5,044 bases of DNA from Campylobacterota bacterium (GTDB lineage Bacteria > Campylobacterota > Campylobacteria > Campylobacterales > SZUA-545): assembly GCA_030836705.1 (NCBI GenBank), contig JAUPLZ010000034.1, forward strand, positions 1 through 5,044. The letters run 5' to 3'. Below are positions 4,967-5,044 of this stretch, piece after piece. The notes below the pieces were generated by a model. It was not told the origin of the DNA. It made no database searches and saw nothing but the letters and a program-made list of their open reading frames with translations. The number at the start of each line of letters is the position of its first letter. The first letter of the stretch is position 1. Both the position numbers and the translations under genes were made by a program.

Positions 4967-5044
4967 ATGAGAGATACAATATCAATGGTTTGTGAGATCA
5001 CGCCCAAAAATTATTACAACTGGAAAAACAAGTCGCATACAATA
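4967..5044 (+). CDS. start of a third small YYxWK protein (partial, runs off the window)
   Basis: Only the first 26 codons are present and the frame is open to the right edge. They include ITPKNYYNWKNK, which matches the P-x-(x)-YY-x-WK pattern of the preceding protein, so this is probably a related small HTH-like regulator. GAGG at 4958-4961, overlapping the previous stop, is 5 bases before the ATG at 4967. A second in-frame ATG at 4985 is possible. It starts 7 bases after the previous gene ends, so it is likely part of the same operon. Confidence 0.6.
   Translation, partial: MRDTISMVCEITPKNYYNWKNKSHTI

Overview
The window is AT-rich, densely packed DNA with every supported gene on the + strand. 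It reads like part of a mobilizable plasmid or integrative element, because it holds a relaxase, a Dam-type methyltransferase with a small partner, and a run of small helix-turn-helix-like regulators. Protein style (Lys/Asn/Ile/Phe rich, AGA arginine codons) suggests Campylobacterota (Sulfurimonas/Campylobacter-like). This is an impression from composition, not a database match.

Layout. Bases 1-321 hold a small two-helix membrane protein, possibly starting left of the window. One base later begins an 816-residue HUH relaxase (323-2773) with a clear HxDxxxPHxH metal site. A regulatory block (about 2774-2853) follows: a 19-bp palindrome, then 20 bp further a near-consensus sigma70 promoter whose spacer holds a 15-bp operator-like inverted repeat. 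It drives an acidic 86-aa protein (2873-3133) overlapping by ATGA a D12-class DNA adenine methylase (3130-4152). The methylase is broken by one in-frame TGA directly after its DPPYN catalytic motif. The regulatory block then recurs (4142-4221, 72 of 80 bases identical, no gaps) before a CI-like HTH protein (4241-4585), a second small protein with a YYxWK motif and a C-terminal coiled coil (4588-4959), and the start of a third (4967 to the edge).

How the parts may work together (inference). The CI-like protein is the obvious candidate to bind the operator in both promoters, repressing itself and the acidic protein/methylase unit. After transfer into a naive cell lacking the repressor, both strong promoters would fire in a burst. 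This suits a methylase and an acidic protein that protect incoming DNA from restriction.

The most unusual signal is the 19-bp palindrome AAATTTCCT(G/C)AGGAAATTT. It occurs four times: twice at the same position upstream of the twin promoters and twice inside the relaxase gene in two different reading frames. That points to conservation of the DNA word and to an unidentified dimeric DNA-binding protein. No tRNA, rRNA, CRISPR array, insertion sequence or recognisable oriT was seen.
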